Source of the DNA: Mycolicibacter virginiensis
GTDB lineage: Bacteria; Actinomycetota; Actinomycetes; Mycobacteriales; Mycobacteriaceae
Reading direction: 5' to 3'
DNA length: 64,000 nucleotides
Assembly (NCBI RefSeq): GCF_022374935.2
Contig: NZ_CP092430.2
Span: 186,001 to 250,000, forward strand
Position 1 is the stretch's first letter; the number at the start of each line of letters is the position of its first letter. Shown one piece after another: positions 1-8,880 of this stretch. Position numbers and translations under genes: made by a program. Under the pieces are notes generated by a model, which did no database searches, was not told where the DNA came from, and saw nothing but the letters and a program-made list of their open reading frames with translations.

Positions 1-2123
1 TTGACGGCTCCGCATGGGGCGTACCGGGCGCGGCCGACGGTGGCCTGTTCGACGCTGACTTTGCCCAGATGTGGCAGGACAGTTTCTATCTCCCGCTGCA
101 CGCCATGATGCAGGACTGGATCACCAGCGACTTCGGGTCGAGCGTCAACGGTGTGGTCAACCAGCTCTTCGCGCCCTTTACCGACGGCTTCTGCGGGATG
201 ATCTGCAACGGCGCCGACGGTACCGAGACCAACGTGGACGGGCAGGCCGGTGGGTTGTGGTTCGGCGACGGCGGCAACGGCTGGACCTCGAACCTGGAGG
301 GCATTGCCGGCGGTAATGGCGGGCACGCCGGCGGTATCGGCAACGGCGGCGATGGCGGCGCGGGCGGCCTGGGCGCCGACGGCGGCAACGGGGGCCACGG
401 CGGCGAGATGTGGGGCAACGGCGGCGACGGCGGCGCCGGCGGTGACGGCACCGCCACGTTGGACGCGGGTAACGGCGGCAACGGTGGCTCGTCGGGGCAG
501 GCCCAGGACTTCTTCGGCATGGGCGCGTGGGGTAACGGCGGTAACGGTGGGGTCGGCGGCGCCGGCTGGACCGGTACCAACGGCTCCGCGGGCAGCGGTT
601 CCGGGGGCGCCGGTGGTGACGGTGTGGCCGGTGGCAACGCCGGCAACGGTGGCGCTGGCGGGGCTGGTTCCTCGTACGTCGGCATCGGCGGCAACGGTGG
701 TGCGGGCGGAGTCGGTGGCGCCGGCGGCAATGGCGGCAACGGCGCGGCCGGTGATGCTGGCACGTTCGCCAACAACGGTTCTGGAGCGGGCGCTATCGGC
801 GGCAACGGCGGTAACGGCGCCGTGGGTGGCAAGGGTGGTGCCGGCGGTGCCGCCGGTACCGGTGGATCCGCCAACGGCACGGTCGGTGCGGCCGGCAACG
901 GTGGCGTCGGTGGTAACGGCGGCCTCGGTGGCGACGGCGGTACCGGTGCCGATGGCCTCGCGGTGAACGGCGTCGGCGCCAACGGTGCGGCCGGTGGCAA
1001 CGGTGGCGCGGGCGGTAACGGTGGTGCCGCGGCTGCCGGTGGTGCAGCAGGTGGAGCCGGGGCCAGCGTGGGCGCTGCCGGTGTCGACGGCGACGGCGGT
1101 AACGGTGGTAACGGCGGCAACGCCTCCGCTGCTACCGGTGGCCAGAACGGTGTGAACGGATCGACCGCGGCTGGCGGCGGCATCCTGGACCCGGCAATCC
1201 CGGCCACCAGCGGTGGTAACGGTGCCGCCGGTGGTAACGGTGGCGCCGGCGGTGCCGGTGGCGGCCAGGCCGGTAACGGCGGCAACGGCGGCAACGGCGG
1301 CGTCGGTTCCGACGGCGGTAACGGCGGCCACGGCAGCGTCGGGGTCCACGAGGACACCGACTCGGTGCACGGCCTCTACCACGCCCCCGGTAACGGTGGC
1401 GCCGGTGGTGCCGGCGGTAACGCCGGTGCGGCGGGTGCGGGCGCGGCCAACGGCAACGACGGCATCATCGGCAACGGTGGTAACGGCGGCAACGGTGGCG
1501 TCGGTGGCGACGTCGCGGACGTGCGGGACTACGCCTCGGTTGAGGGCCCGGGTGGTTCCGGAACCCTGGGACCGCAAGGTCAGGCTGGTGTGGGCGGTAA
1601 CGGTGGTGCCGGTGGGTCCGGCGCAACGGGCGGTAACGGCGGCGCCGGTGGTAACGGTGGTAATGACCTGTACGCCGGTGGCACCCACGGCGGCAACGGC
1701 GGCCAGGGCGGCGCCGGCGGTGAGGGCCTGGCGAATGCCGACGGCACCGGTGGTGTCGGTGGCGACGGCGGTGCCGGCGGTAACGGTGGCGACGGCAGCA
1801 ACATCCGTTGGGGTGACCCGGACTGGAACACCACCTCCGGTGACTCTTCCTCGGGTCCGATCGACGGTGTCCACGGCGGCGTCGGAGGCGACGGTGGCGC
1901 CGGCGGTACTGGTGCCAACACCGGTGGAAACGGTGGCAACGCCGGAAACGGCGGCAACGTCCTCACCCCGGCATTCGGTGACGACGGCCTCAACGGCGGT
2001 GCCGGCGACACCCCGGGTACCGGTAGCACCGGCGGTACCGCAGGCACCGGGGGTGCCGCGGGTGCCGGTCCTGACGCCGGTAGCGCCGGTCAGGACGGCA
2101 CCCCGGGCGTGGTTCTGCCCTAG
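1..2123 (+). CDS. PE_PGRS-type glycine-rich protein, 5' truncated by window edge
   Basis: The reading frame is already open at base 3, so the start and any N-terminal PE domain lie outside the window. The visible ~706 residues begin with a short non-repetitive part that contains a [10 protein letters not shown] segment and [11 protein letters not shown], the usual transition into a PGRS domain. The rest is several hundred residues of GGxGG, GGNGG and GGAGG repeats, broken by short non-glycine islands such as [16 protein letters not shown] and [14 protein letters not shown] proteins are exported or surface-associated in mycobacteria, and glycine-rich GGX repeats of this kind can bind calcium. 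No C-terminal enzymatic domain is visible; the protein ends within low-complexity Gly/Ala/Thr sequence. The individual PGRS gene cannot be named. Confidence 0.85.
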   Translation, partial: DGSAWGVPGAADGGLFDADFAQMWQDSFYLPLHAMMQDWITSDFGSSVNGVVNQLFAPFTDGFCGMICNGADGTETNVDGQAGGLWFGDGGNGWTSNLEGIAGGNGGHAGGIGNGGDGGAGGLGADGGNGGHGGEMWGNGGDGGAGGDGTATLDAGNGGNGGSSGQAQDFFGMGAWGNGGNGGVGGAGWTGTNGSAGSGSGGAGGDGVAGGNAGNGGAGGAGSSYVGIGGNGGAGGVGGAGGNGGNGAAGDAGTFANNGSGAGAIGGNGGNGAVGGKGGAGGAAGTGGSANGTVGAAGNGGVGGNGGLGGDGGTGADGLAVNGVGANGAAGGNGGAGGNGGAAAAGGAAGGAGASVGAAGVDGDGGNGGNGGNASAATGGQNGVNGSTAAGGGILDPAIPATSGGNGAAGGNGGAGGAGGGQAGNGGNGGNGGVGSDGGNGGHGSVGVHEDTDSVHGLYHAPGNGGAGGAGGNAGAAGAGAANGNDGIIGNGGNGGNGGVGGDVADVRDYASVEGPGGSGTLGPQGQAGVGGNGGAGGSGATGGNGGAGGNGGNDLYAGGTHGGNGGQGGAGGEGLANADGTGGVGGDGGAGGNGGDGSNIRWGDPDWNTTSGDSSSGPIDGVHGGVGGDGGAGGTGANTGGNGGNAGNGGNVLTPAFGDDGLNGGAGDTPGTGSTGGTAGTGGAAGAGPDAGSAGQDGTPGVVLP

Positions 2124-2140
2124 CCGTCCAGGCCGCACAG

Positions 2141-2175
2141 AGAAGCACCCCGCACAATCGTGCGGGGTGTTTCTC
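2141..2175. terminator. Stem-loop terminator between convergent PGRS gene and fadE3
   Basis: A hairpin with left arm GAAGCACCCCGCA (one wobble pair) and right arm TGCGGGGTGTTTC encloses a 6-base loop, and the right arm runs into a short T-rich stretch. It starts about 20 bases after the PGRS stop and lies about 30 bases past the end of the convergent fadE3, so it could serve both strands. Confidence 0.7.
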
Positions 2176-2203
2176 GTATGAATACTTCGCCTGAACGCAC
2201 TGG

Positions 2204-3355
2204 CTATATCCCGCCGCGAGCAACCAGTTGTGCCGCAATCACATTGCGTTGTATCTCATTAGTGCCCTCGCCGACGATCATCAGCGGTGCGTCCCGGAAG
2301 TAGCGTTCCACGTCGTATTCGGTCGAGTAGCCGTAGCCGCCGTGGATGCGTACCGCGTTCAGCGCGATCTCCATCGCAACTTCCGACGCGAACAACTTGG
2401 CCATGCCTGCCTCCATGTCGCAGCGCTGCCCACTGTCGTAGCGTTCTGCGGCGTACCTGGTGAGCTGGCGGGCGGCCGTCAACTTGGTCGCCATGTCGGC
2501 CAGATAATTACCCACGCTTTGGTGCTTCCAGATCGGCTGGCCGAAACTCTCCCGTTGTTGGGCGTAGGCGAGTGCATCTTCGAGTGCGGCGGTCGCCACG
2601 CCCAGGGCCCGTGCCGCCACCTGGATGCGGCCGGTCTCCAGTCCCTTCATCATCTGGGCGAAGCCGTTGCCGGGCGTGCCTCCGAGCACCGCGGACGCCG
2701 GCACCTGGCAGTCGTCGAAGCTCAGCTCGCAGCTCTCCACACCCTTGTAGCCCAACTTCGGCAGGTCGCGTGAGATCGTCAGCCCGGCGCTGGGATTCTC
2801 CACCAGCAGCACCGAGATACCGCTGTGCCGCGGCGTGGCCTTCGGATCGGTTTTGGCCAGCAGCGCAATCAACCCGGAGTAGCGGGCATTGGAGATCCAG
2901 GTCTTGGACCCGTTGATCACCAGCGTCTCCGGGTCGGCCGACGCTACTGCGGACGTCGTCAGGTTCTGCAGGTCGCTGCCGCCGCCGGGTTCGGTCAGGG
3001 CCATGGTGGCGCGCAGCGCCCCGGTGGCCATCGCCGGCAGGTATCGCTGCTTCTGCTCGTCGGTACCGAACAGGGTCAGCAATTTGGCCACCACGGTGTG
3101 GCCGCCCATCGCCCCGGCCAGGCTCATCCAGCCGCGGGCCAATTCCTGTGTGACCAGTACGTAGCACGGCATCGACACCGGGGTCCCGCCGTACTCCTCG
3201 GGAACGGCCAGGCCGTAGATGCCGAGGTGCTTCATCTGTTCGATCCACGCCTCCGGGTAGGCGTTGGCGTGCTCGACATCGCGCACCGTCGGCTTGACCT
3301 CCCGGTCGATGAACTGACGCACGGTTTCGACCAGGATCGACTCTTCGTGGTTCAT
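2204..3355 (-). CDS. fadE3: Acyl-CoA dehydrogenase, FadE3 type
   Basis: 383-residue FAD-dependent acyl-CoA dehydrogenase that introduces the alpha-beta double bond in an acyl-CoA. Visible family signatures are the FAD/substrate motif MALTEPGGGSDLQ near residue 120, the FGQPIWKHQ segment in the C-terminal helical domain, and GEGTNEIQRNVI near the C-terminus. Glu363 sits at the usual MCAD-type catalytic base position. The longest open frame begins further upstream, but the ATG at 3355 (MNHEESILVE) matches the family start and leaves room for the divergent gene. That gene, a double-hotdog hydratase, starts only 27 bases away, the same pairing as Rv0215c/Rv0216 in M. tuberculosis. The name rests on this synteny; the dehydrogenase assignment itself is secure. 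Confidence 0.85.
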   Translation of the reverse strand: MNHEESILVETVRQFIDREVKPTVRDVEHANAYPEAWIEQMKHLGIYGLAVPEEYGGTPVSMPCYVLVTQELARGWMSLAGAMGGHTVVAKLLTLFGTDEQKQRYLPAMATGALRATMALTEPGGGSDLQNLTTSAVASADPETLVINGSKTWISNARYSGLIALLAKTDPKATPRHSGISVLLVENPSAGLTISRDLPKLGYKGVESCELSFDDCQVPASAVLGGTPGNGFAQMMKGLETGRIQVAARALGVATAALEDALAYAQQRESFGQPIWKHQSVGNYLADMATKLTAARQLTRYAAERYDSGQRCDMEAGMAKLFASEVAMEIALNAVRIHGGYGYSTEYDVERYFRDAPLMIVGEGTNEIQRNVIAAQLVARGGI

Positions 3356-3382
3356 CGGATCACCGTATGTCAGGATTTTCTC

Positions 3383-4360
3383 GTGACCAGCGGCCCCTAC
3401 TTCGACGAGCTCCAGGTCGGTCAGGTGTTCGACGAGGCTCCGGCGATGACCCTGACGGCCGGTGCGGCCGCGCTGCATCAGGCGATCCTCGGAGACCGGC
3501 TACGGCTGCCGCTCGATGCCGAACTGTCCCGGGCGGTAACCGGGGCGACGACGCCGCTGGCCCATCCCGGGCTGGTCTGCGACGTCGCGATCGGTCAATC
3601 CACCGTGGTCACCCGGCGCGTCAAGGCCAACCTCTTCTACCGGGGCCTGGCCTTTTTCCGGTATCCAGTGATCGGCGATACCATTTTCACCCGTACGGAA
3701 GTCGTTGGACTGAAACAGAATTCAGTTAAGCCCGGGCGTGAGCCCACCGGTCTGGTAGCGCTGCGGATCACCACCATCGACCAGGTGGACCGGCTGGTGC
3801 TCGACTTCTACCGCTGCGCGATGCTGCCGCTGAGTCCCGGTGCCTCAGACATCGAGGCTGCTGGCCACAGCGATGACCTCTCTGCTATCGGTACCGGCCT
3901 CGCGGTGCCGCCGGACGTGACCGCTGAGTGGGACGCTGCGGAGTTTCGGCAACGGGTGCCGGGACCGCACTTCGACCCCGGACTTGCGGGTACGGTCCTG
4001 ACCAGCACCGGAGACGTGGTCTCCTCCGCCCCGGAGCTGGCTCGATTGACCCTCAACATCGCTGCCACCCACCACGATTCGCGAGTGGCCGGGAAGCGGC
4101 TGGTCTACGGCGGGCACACCATCGGCCTGGCGCTGGCGCAGGCCTCTCGGCTGCTGCCGAACCTGGTCACGGTGCTGGGCTGGCAGTCCTGCGATCACAC
4201 CGCGCCGGTCTATGAAGGCGACACTCTCTACAGCGAACTGCACATCGAATCCGCCCGCGACAACGTGTTGGAGTTGCGGTCGCTGGTCTACGCCGCCGGT
4301 ACCGCCGGTGAGTCGGATCGCCAGGTGCTGGACTGGCGGTTCACCGCCTTGCAGTTCTGA
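3383..4360 (+). CDS. Double-hotdog MaoC-like hydratase, Rv0216 type
   Basis: 325-residue protein with the look of two fused MaoC/hotdog domains. The N-terminal half runs from about residues 1 to 155 (GPYFDELQVGQVFDEAP opening, KANLFYRGLAFFRYPVIGDT in the strand region). The C-terminal half is about 165-325 and holds the LNIAATHHDS and GHTIGLALAQA segments typical of the hotdog helix. The GTG at 3383 is chosen because it directly precedes the conserved GPYFDELQVG opening; upstream in-frame codons are antisense to fadE3. M. tuberculosis Rv0216 is a double-hotdog hydratase lacking the classical R-hydratase signature and is divergent from fadE3, as here. It probably acts on an enoyl- or beta-hydroxyacyl thioester; the substrate is unknown. 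Confidence 0.75.
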   Translation: MTSGPYFDELQVGQVFDEAPAMTLTAGAAALHQAILGDRLRLPLDAELSRAVTGATTPLAHPGLVCDVAIGQSTVVTRRVKANLFYRGLAFFRYPVIGDTIFTRTEVVGLKQNSVKPGREPTGLVALRITTIDQVDRLVLDFYRCAMLPLSPGASDIEAAGHSDDLSAIGTGLAVPPDVTAEWDAAEFRQRVPGPHFDPGLAGTVLTSTGDVVSSAPELARLTLNIAATHHDSRVAGKRLVYGGHTIGLALAQASRLLPNLVTVLGWQSCDHTAPVYEGDTLYSELHIESARDNVLELRSLVYAAGTAGESDRQVLDWRFTALQF

Positions 4361-4394
4361 GGATCAATTCCATTTGCGTTTGCGAGACTGCGCG

Positions 4395-5555
4395 CTAGTG
4401 CGGCAGGTCGCGGAATGGGGCGTCGCGGTAGGGGTCGGGCTCCTTGGGCAGGCCCAGCACCCGCTCGCCGATGATGTTGCGCTGAATCTGGTCCGTGCCG
4501 CCGCCGATCGAGGTGAAGTAGGCGTTGAGCGCCCGGAAGGTCACCGCGTCGCCGACCGGATTGTCCGGACCAGTGAGCATCGACTCGACGCCGACGATCT
4601 CGGTCTGGACCCGGGCAGTCTCGTGCAGGATGCGCGACATGGCTATCTTGCCCAGTGCCAGCAGGGTGGCCGCCTCGGCGCGATCGGCACTGGTTTTGGC
4701 GCGCTGATTGTTCCAGCGGTTCACCGTGGTCAGCGCCTGTATGCGGGCGATCTCCTGGCGAATGTGGGAGTCGGGAAGACGCCCGGCGTCGCGGGCCAAA
4801 TCGACTAGGCCGCTGGACTTCTCCTTGCGGCGTGCGGTTCGCGCCACGTCACCCATCAGCCGACGCTCGTAGCCCAGCGCGACCTGCAGCACCGACCATC
4901 CTTCGCCCGGCTCGCCGATCCGGTTGGCATCGGGAACGCGGGCGTTGGTCAGAAACACCTCATTGAACTCTGATTCGCCGGTGATCTGGTGGATCGGCCG
5001 GACCTCTACGCCGGGCTGGCGCATCGGCAGCATGAAAAAGGTGATCCCGTTGTGCTTGGGCACATCCGGGTTGGTGCGTGCCACCAGCATGCCGTAGTCG
5101 GCGGTGGTCGCGAACGACGTCCAGACCTTCTGCCCGTTGACGATCCAGTCGTCACCGTCGCGCTCGGCGCGGGTGCGCAGGCCGGCCAGATCCGATCCCG
5201 CTCCGGGTTCGCTGTAGAGCAGGCACGACTTGGTCTCGCCGCGCAACGCCGGTGGCAGCAGCCGGTGCTTCTGTTCGTGCGAGCCGCGGTCGTGGATCGT
5301 GCAGGCGAAAAGGTCGGCCCGGTCGTGGCCGGTTCCTGGAGCGCCGACAGCGGCGAATTCGGCTGCCACCACGCGGGATTGACGGTCAGTCAGGCCGCGG
5401 CCGTAGCAGTCCGGCTCCCAGCTCGGAGCGGTCCAGCCGGCGGCGAGAATCGCCGCGGCGAAGGTGGCTCGGTCGGTACCGGGTGACCAGTTGGCGGCCA
5501 GCCAGTCGCGGACTTCCGCGCGTAGTGCATCGTCGTTGCGGTCGGGCAGCGTCAT
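4395..5555 (-). CDS. Acyl-CoA dehydrogenase, probable catalytic (alpha) subunit of a heteromeric pair
   Basis: 386 residues with the acyl-CoA dehydrogenase fold: LLYSEPGAGSDLAG near residues 113-125 for flavin and substrate, and a C-terminal GGGTDQIQRNIIGERVLG. The MCAD-position Glu is a glycine here (GGGT), but Glu230 in LGYERR sits where isovaleryl-CoA-type enzymes carry their base, so this chain is probably active. The ATG at 5555 (MTLPDRNDD) is preferred over upstream codons that lie inside the neighbouring gene. It follows the second dehydrogenase gene with one base between stop and start, a pattern seen for obligate alpha2beta2 mycobacterial dehydrogenases that act on sterol side chains or unusual acyl-CoAs. 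The substrate cannot be read from sequence. Confidence 0.8.
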   Translation of the reverse strand: MTLPDRNDDALRAEVRDWLAANWSPGTDRATFAAAILAAGWTAPSWEPDCYGRGLTDRQSRVVAAEFAAVGAPGTGHDRADLFACTIHDRGSHEQKHRLLPPALRGETKSCLLYSEPGAGSDLAGLRTRAERDGDDWIVNGQKVWTSFATTADYGMLVARTNPDVPKHNGITFFMLPMRQPGVEVRPIHQITGESEFNEVFLTNARVPDANRIGEPGEGWSVLQVALGYERRLMGDVARTARRKEKSSGLVDLARDAGRLPDSHIRQEIARIQALTTVNRWNNQRAKTSADRAEAATLLALGKIAMSRILHETARVQTEIVGVESMLTGPDNPVGDAVTFRALNAYFTSIGGGTDQIQRNIIGERVLGLPKEPDPYRDAPFRDLPH

Positions 5556-5556
5556 C

Positions 5557-6621
5557 TCACGCTCCGATCTCTTGCAGGTAGCGCTCTCGGTGCCAGGATG
5601 GGCTGCCGAACAGGTGGGCGTCGCTGCGTGCCCGGCGCAGATACCGGTGAGCGGGATGTTCCCAGGTGAACCCGATTCCACCGTGCACCTGAATGTTGGT
5701 GGCGCCTACAAAGACAAAGGCATCCGAGCAATACGCCTGGGCCAGTGCGAGATCTGCGATCCAGTCGGCAGAACCGTCCGCGCCGGCGGCAGCCACATGG
5801 CGAGCGGCCGTCACCGCCGACTCGGCCTCCAACAACATGTCGGCGCACAGGTGCTTGACGGCCTGAAAACTGCCGATAGCCCGGCCGAACTGGAAGCGGG
5901 TCTTGGCGTAGTCGCGCGCCATCTCCATGGCGAACCGGGCGGCACCCGCCTGCTCACCGAGCAGTGCCACCGCCGAACGGTCCAGCGCGGCGGTCAAGGT
6001 GGTGACACCGGCTCCGGCCGGGCCGACTGCCGTCGCCGGAGCGTCCGCCAACCGGACCAGACTCAGCCGTCGGGAGGGATCGACGGTGGTCAGCGGTTCC
6101 ACCGTCACGCCCGGTCCGGCCGGATCGACAGCGAAGATTCCGGGGCCGTCCTCGGCGTCCGCCAGAACGTAGAGCAGGTCCGCGGTGTCCGCGTCGAGCA
6201 CAAACCGCTTCTCGCCGCAGACCAGTCCGTCGCGGGCCGTGGTAGCCGGTGTCGCGGGTGGACGGGTCGAATCGCCCTCGGCGAAGGCGACCGCGACCCG
6301 GGTGCGTCCGGCAGCGATACCCGGCAGGACCGCTTCGCGTTGCGCCGGGTCATCCACTGCCATAAGAAGATTGACCGCAAGCACCGCCGTCGACAGGTAC
6401 GGGCCGGAGAACAGGACCCGACCCAGCTCTTCGGCGACTACGCCCACCTCGACCAATCCGGCACTGGCGCCCCCGTACTGCTCGGGCACTAGTAGGCCGA
6501 GTAGGCCCATCGCCGCCAACTCTGACCAGACATCGTCGTCGGGCGAGCGTTTGGTCATCAATTCCGCGACCGCGCCGCGCAGGGCCCGCAGTTCTTCGGG
6601 GCTGGAGCCGGCCACCGTCAC
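5557..6621 (-). CDS. Acyl-CoA dehydrogenase, probable non-catalytic (beta) subunit
   Basis: 354 residues, shorter than a standard acyl-CoA dehydrogenase. The N-terminal helical domain (LVPEQYGGASAGLVEVGVV) and the C-terminal helices (FQFGRAIGSFQAVKHLCADM, then NIQVHGGIGFTWEH) are recognisable. Neither catalytic Glu position is kept: the isovaleryl-type site reads ALDRS (Asp214) and there is no EGT motif near the end. This fits a structural partner for the adjacent 386-residue subunit. The GTG at 6621 overlaps the stop of the upstream lipase gene as GTGA, so translation is probably coupled. An independent enzyme using a different base cannot be excluded. Confidence 0.75.
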   Translation of the reverse strand: MTVAGSSPEELRALRGAVAELMTKRSPDDDVWSELAAMGLLGLLVPEQYGGASAGLVEVGVVAEELGRVLFSGPYLSTAVLAVNLLMAVDDPAQREAVLPGIAAGRTRVAVAFAEGDSTRPPATPATTARDGLVCGEKRFVLDADTADLLYVLADAEDGPGIFAVDPAGPGVTVEPLTTVDPSRRLSLVRLADAPATAVGPAGAGVTTLTAALDRSAVALLGEQAGAARFAMEMARDYAKTRFQFGRAIGSFQAVKHLCADMLLEAESAVTAARHVAAAGADGSADWIADLALAQAYCSDAFVFVGATNIQVHGGIGFTWEHPAHRYLRRARSDAHLFGSPSWHRERYLQEIGA

Positions 6622-7514
6622 GCCGTCCGGCCGAAGGCGTTGCGCAGGCTCTCGCATTGGGAGTCGAAGAACGCCCGCGAGACAGCGACTTTGGGCATCA
6701 GCAGGTCGAACCCGTGGAATGCCCCGGGAACGGTCTCGACCTCGCAGGGCACACCGGCTTGACGCAGTCGCTGCGCGTAGGCCAGATCCTCGTCGTGGAA
6801 CAGATCCAAGGTGCCCACCCCGATCCAGGCCGGTGCCAGCCCGCTCAGGTCGGCACGCCGTGCAGGCACCGCCACCTGCGGATCCGCGTCGCCCAGATAG
6901 GCGGTCCAGCCGAACAAGTTGCTCCGCGGATTCCACAGTCGATAGCTCCGATTGGCCGGCAGCGCCGCGCTACGGTCATCCAGCATCGGGTACACCAGCA
7001 GCTGCAGCACGGGGGAGATCGCGCCGCGGTCGGCGGCCAACTGCGCCAGGGCGGCGGCCAGCCCGCCACCGGCACTGGCGCCGCCGATCGCGATCCGGGC
7101 CGAATCGACCCCGGGCAGCTCGGCGAGCCGGGTCAGCGCCGCCCAGCAGTCTTCCAGTGCGGCGGGATAGGGGTTCTGCGGCGCCAGCCGGTAGTCCACC
7201 GACGCGACCGTAGCGCCCAATTCCACGCTGAACCTGCGACAGAGGCGGTCATCCTGGGCGGCCGTGCCGATGACATAGCCGCCACCGTGGATCCAGAGCA
7301 ATGCCGGTGCCGGGTCGGCGACGCGATTCGGCGGCCGAAAGATCCGAACGCTTGCCCCCGAGGGCAGGCCCAAGACCTCGACGTCGCCGGGGATGTGCCG
7401 GCCCTGGATCCCGGTGAGTGTCTGCAGCACCGGCAGTGTTCGACGCCCGATGCCGCCACGCGGCAGGAATCGGGCAGTTCTGCGCAGATCTGGATGGAAC
7501 CCGCTGCTTACCAT
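6618..7514 (-). CDS. lipW: Alpha/beta hydrolase, hormone-sensitive-lipase family, LipW type
   Basis: 298-residue carboxylesterase/lipase. The oxyanion-hole motif HGGGYV lies near residue 75 and the nucleophile elbow GGASAGGG near 144 carries the catalytic Ser. The acid and His lie in the C-terminal third (GTLDLFHDED and FHGFD). No signal peptide is evident, so it is probably cytoplasmic. Length and place (two to three genes after the Rv0216-like hydratase, reverse strand) agree with Rv0217c lipW of 302 residues. It is the first gene of a three-gene unit with the two acyl-CoA dehydrogenases downstream, joined by a 4-base overlap. This suggests that it releases or transfers the acyl group those enzymes handle. 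Confidence 0.75.
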   Translation of the reverse strand: MVSSGFHPDLRRTARFLPRGGIGRRTLPVLQTLTGIQGRHIPGDVEVLGLPSGASVRIFRPPNRVADPAPALLWIHGGGYVIGTAAQDDRLCRRFSVELGATVASVDYRLAPQNPYPAALEDCWAALTRLAELPGVDSARIAIGGASAGGGLAAALAQLAADRGAISPVLQLLVYPMLDDRSAALPANRSYRLWNPRSNLFGWTAYLGDADPQVAVPARRADLSGLAPAWIGVGTLDLFHDEDLAYAQRLRQAGVPCEVETVPGAFHGFDLLMPKVAVSRAFFDSQCESLRNAFGRTA

Positions 7515-7603
7515 CGGCTCAGTATTACCGGCGCCGGATCGGCGGCGCCGTCAACCCACCCGATTGCGACCGCCTCCGAACCCAAACGCGGTACCCTGCG
7601 CCA

Positions 7604-8836
7604 ATGACGGGACGATCGCAGACCCCGGAGACCGGGCTCGACCTGGCCGGCCGGCTGCGTTGGCTGATGCGAGCTCGGCCGAGCGACTACCTACTGGCGC
7701 TCAGTGTCGCCTCAGCATCCTTGCCGGTGGTCGGGAAGCACTTGGAACCCCTGGGCGGGATGACCGCGATGGGGGTATGGGGCACCCGCCACATGCCGGA
7801 GTTCTTCTCACATGCCGCCAAATCCTGGCTGGCCCCGGGGGCCGCGGCCACCCGCAAGCAGGAACGTGAGCAGACCCCTGCGGTCAGCGATGCCGCGCTG
7901 CGCGGGGTGGTCTCGGCCGCCGACCTCGACATCGACTGGCCCGAACCGGAGCAGGCTCCGCCGGTGGTGAAGGCGTTGCAGCATCGCCGGCACATCTATC
8001 GCTCCGGCGTGCAGTACGGCAGCGATCCTGCGCAGGTGCTCGACGTGTGGCGGTCCAGCGAGCTGCCGGAGGGTCCGGCGCCGGTGCTGATCTACGTTCC
8101 CGGCGGCGCCTGGGTGCACGGCAGCCGGCTCTTGCAGGGTTATGCGCTGCTGTCCCACTTGGCCGAGCAGGGCTGGGTGTGCCTGTCGATCGACTACCGG
8201 GTCGCGCCGCACAACCGGTGGCCGAGCCACATCGTCGACGTCAAGACCGCGATCGCCTGGGCGCACGCCAATGTCGACAAATTCGGCGGTGACCGCAATT
8301 TCGTTGCCGTGGCAGGAGCCTCGGCCGGTGGGCATCTGGCCGCCCTGGCGGGGCTGACCGGCAGCGCGGTCCGCGACGCCGAGTTCGCCGACCAACTGCC
8401 GGCCGGTGGGGACACCTCCGTGGACGCCGTGGTGGGTATCTACGGCCGCTACGACTGGGAGGATCGCTCCACCCCCGAACGGGACGCGTTCGTCGACTTC
8501 TTGGAGCGGGTGGTGGTCGGCCGGTCGATGCGGCGCCACCGCGACATCTACCGGCAGGCCTCCCCGATCGCGCGGGTGCATCCGGACGCGCCGCCGTTCC
8601 TGGTGGTGCACGGCAGCGCCGACACCGTCATCCCAGTCCAGCAAGCCCGTAGCTTCGCCGACCGATTGCGGGCGGTATCACGTTCCAAGGTCGGGTACCT
8701 GGAGCTGCCCGGAGCCGGGCACGGTTTCGACATGACGGATGGGGCCCGCACCGGGGCGGTGAGCACGGCAATCGGTTTGTTTCTCAACCAGATTCACCGC
8801 GACCGCGCCACGGTCGGGAGCAAACAGATCATCTGA
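7604..8836 (+). CDS. lipC: Alpha/beta hydrolase esterase, LipC type
   Basis: 410-residue esterase. A ~130-residue N-terminal region of unknown role precedes the catalytic domain. VYVPGGAW-type oxyanion sequence (YVPGGAWVHGS) is near residue 166, the nucleophile is in VAGASAGGHLA near 243, the acid is in GSADTVIP and the His in GAGHGFDM. The ATG at 7604 is used because upstream in-frame codons overlap the divergent lipW promoter and read as low-quality sequence. It sits 44 bases before a wax ester synthase gene on the same strand, matching the Rv0220 lipC / Rv0221 arrangement. LipQ and LipO are close relatives and also neighbour WS/DGAT genes in M. tuberculosis, so the symbol is a synteny call. 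Confidence 0.7.
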   Translation: MTGRSQTPETGLDLAGRLRWLMRARPSDYLLALSVASASLPVVGKHLEPLGGMTAMGVWGTRHMPEFFSHAAKSWLAPGAAATRKQEREQTPAVSDAALRGVVSAADLDIDWPEPEQAPPVVKALQHRRHIYRSGVQYGSDPAQVLDVWRSSELPEGPAPVLIYVPGGAWVHGSRLLQGYALLSHLAEQGWVCLSIDYRVAPHNRWPSHIVDVKTAIAWAHANVDKFGGDRNFVAVAGASAGGHLAALAGLTGSAVRDAEFADQLPAGGDTSVDAVVGIYGRYDWEDRSTPERDAFVDFLERVVVGRSMRRHRDIYRQASPIARVHPDAPPFLVVHGSADTVIPVQQARSFADRLRAVSRSKVGYLELPGAGHGFDMTDGARTGAVSTAIGLFLNQIHRDRATVGSKQII

Positions 8837-8880
8837 ACCCGCCCGCCACGGTATGGTCCCTGCATGGCGAGGGGTGTGGG

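Noticed and set aside
86..1357. Long minus-strand open frame rich in Pro and Leu inside the PGRS gene
   Set aside because: It is the complement of GGC/GGT-rich PGRS codons, which produces stop-free Pro-rich antisense frames. No start signal or family motif.
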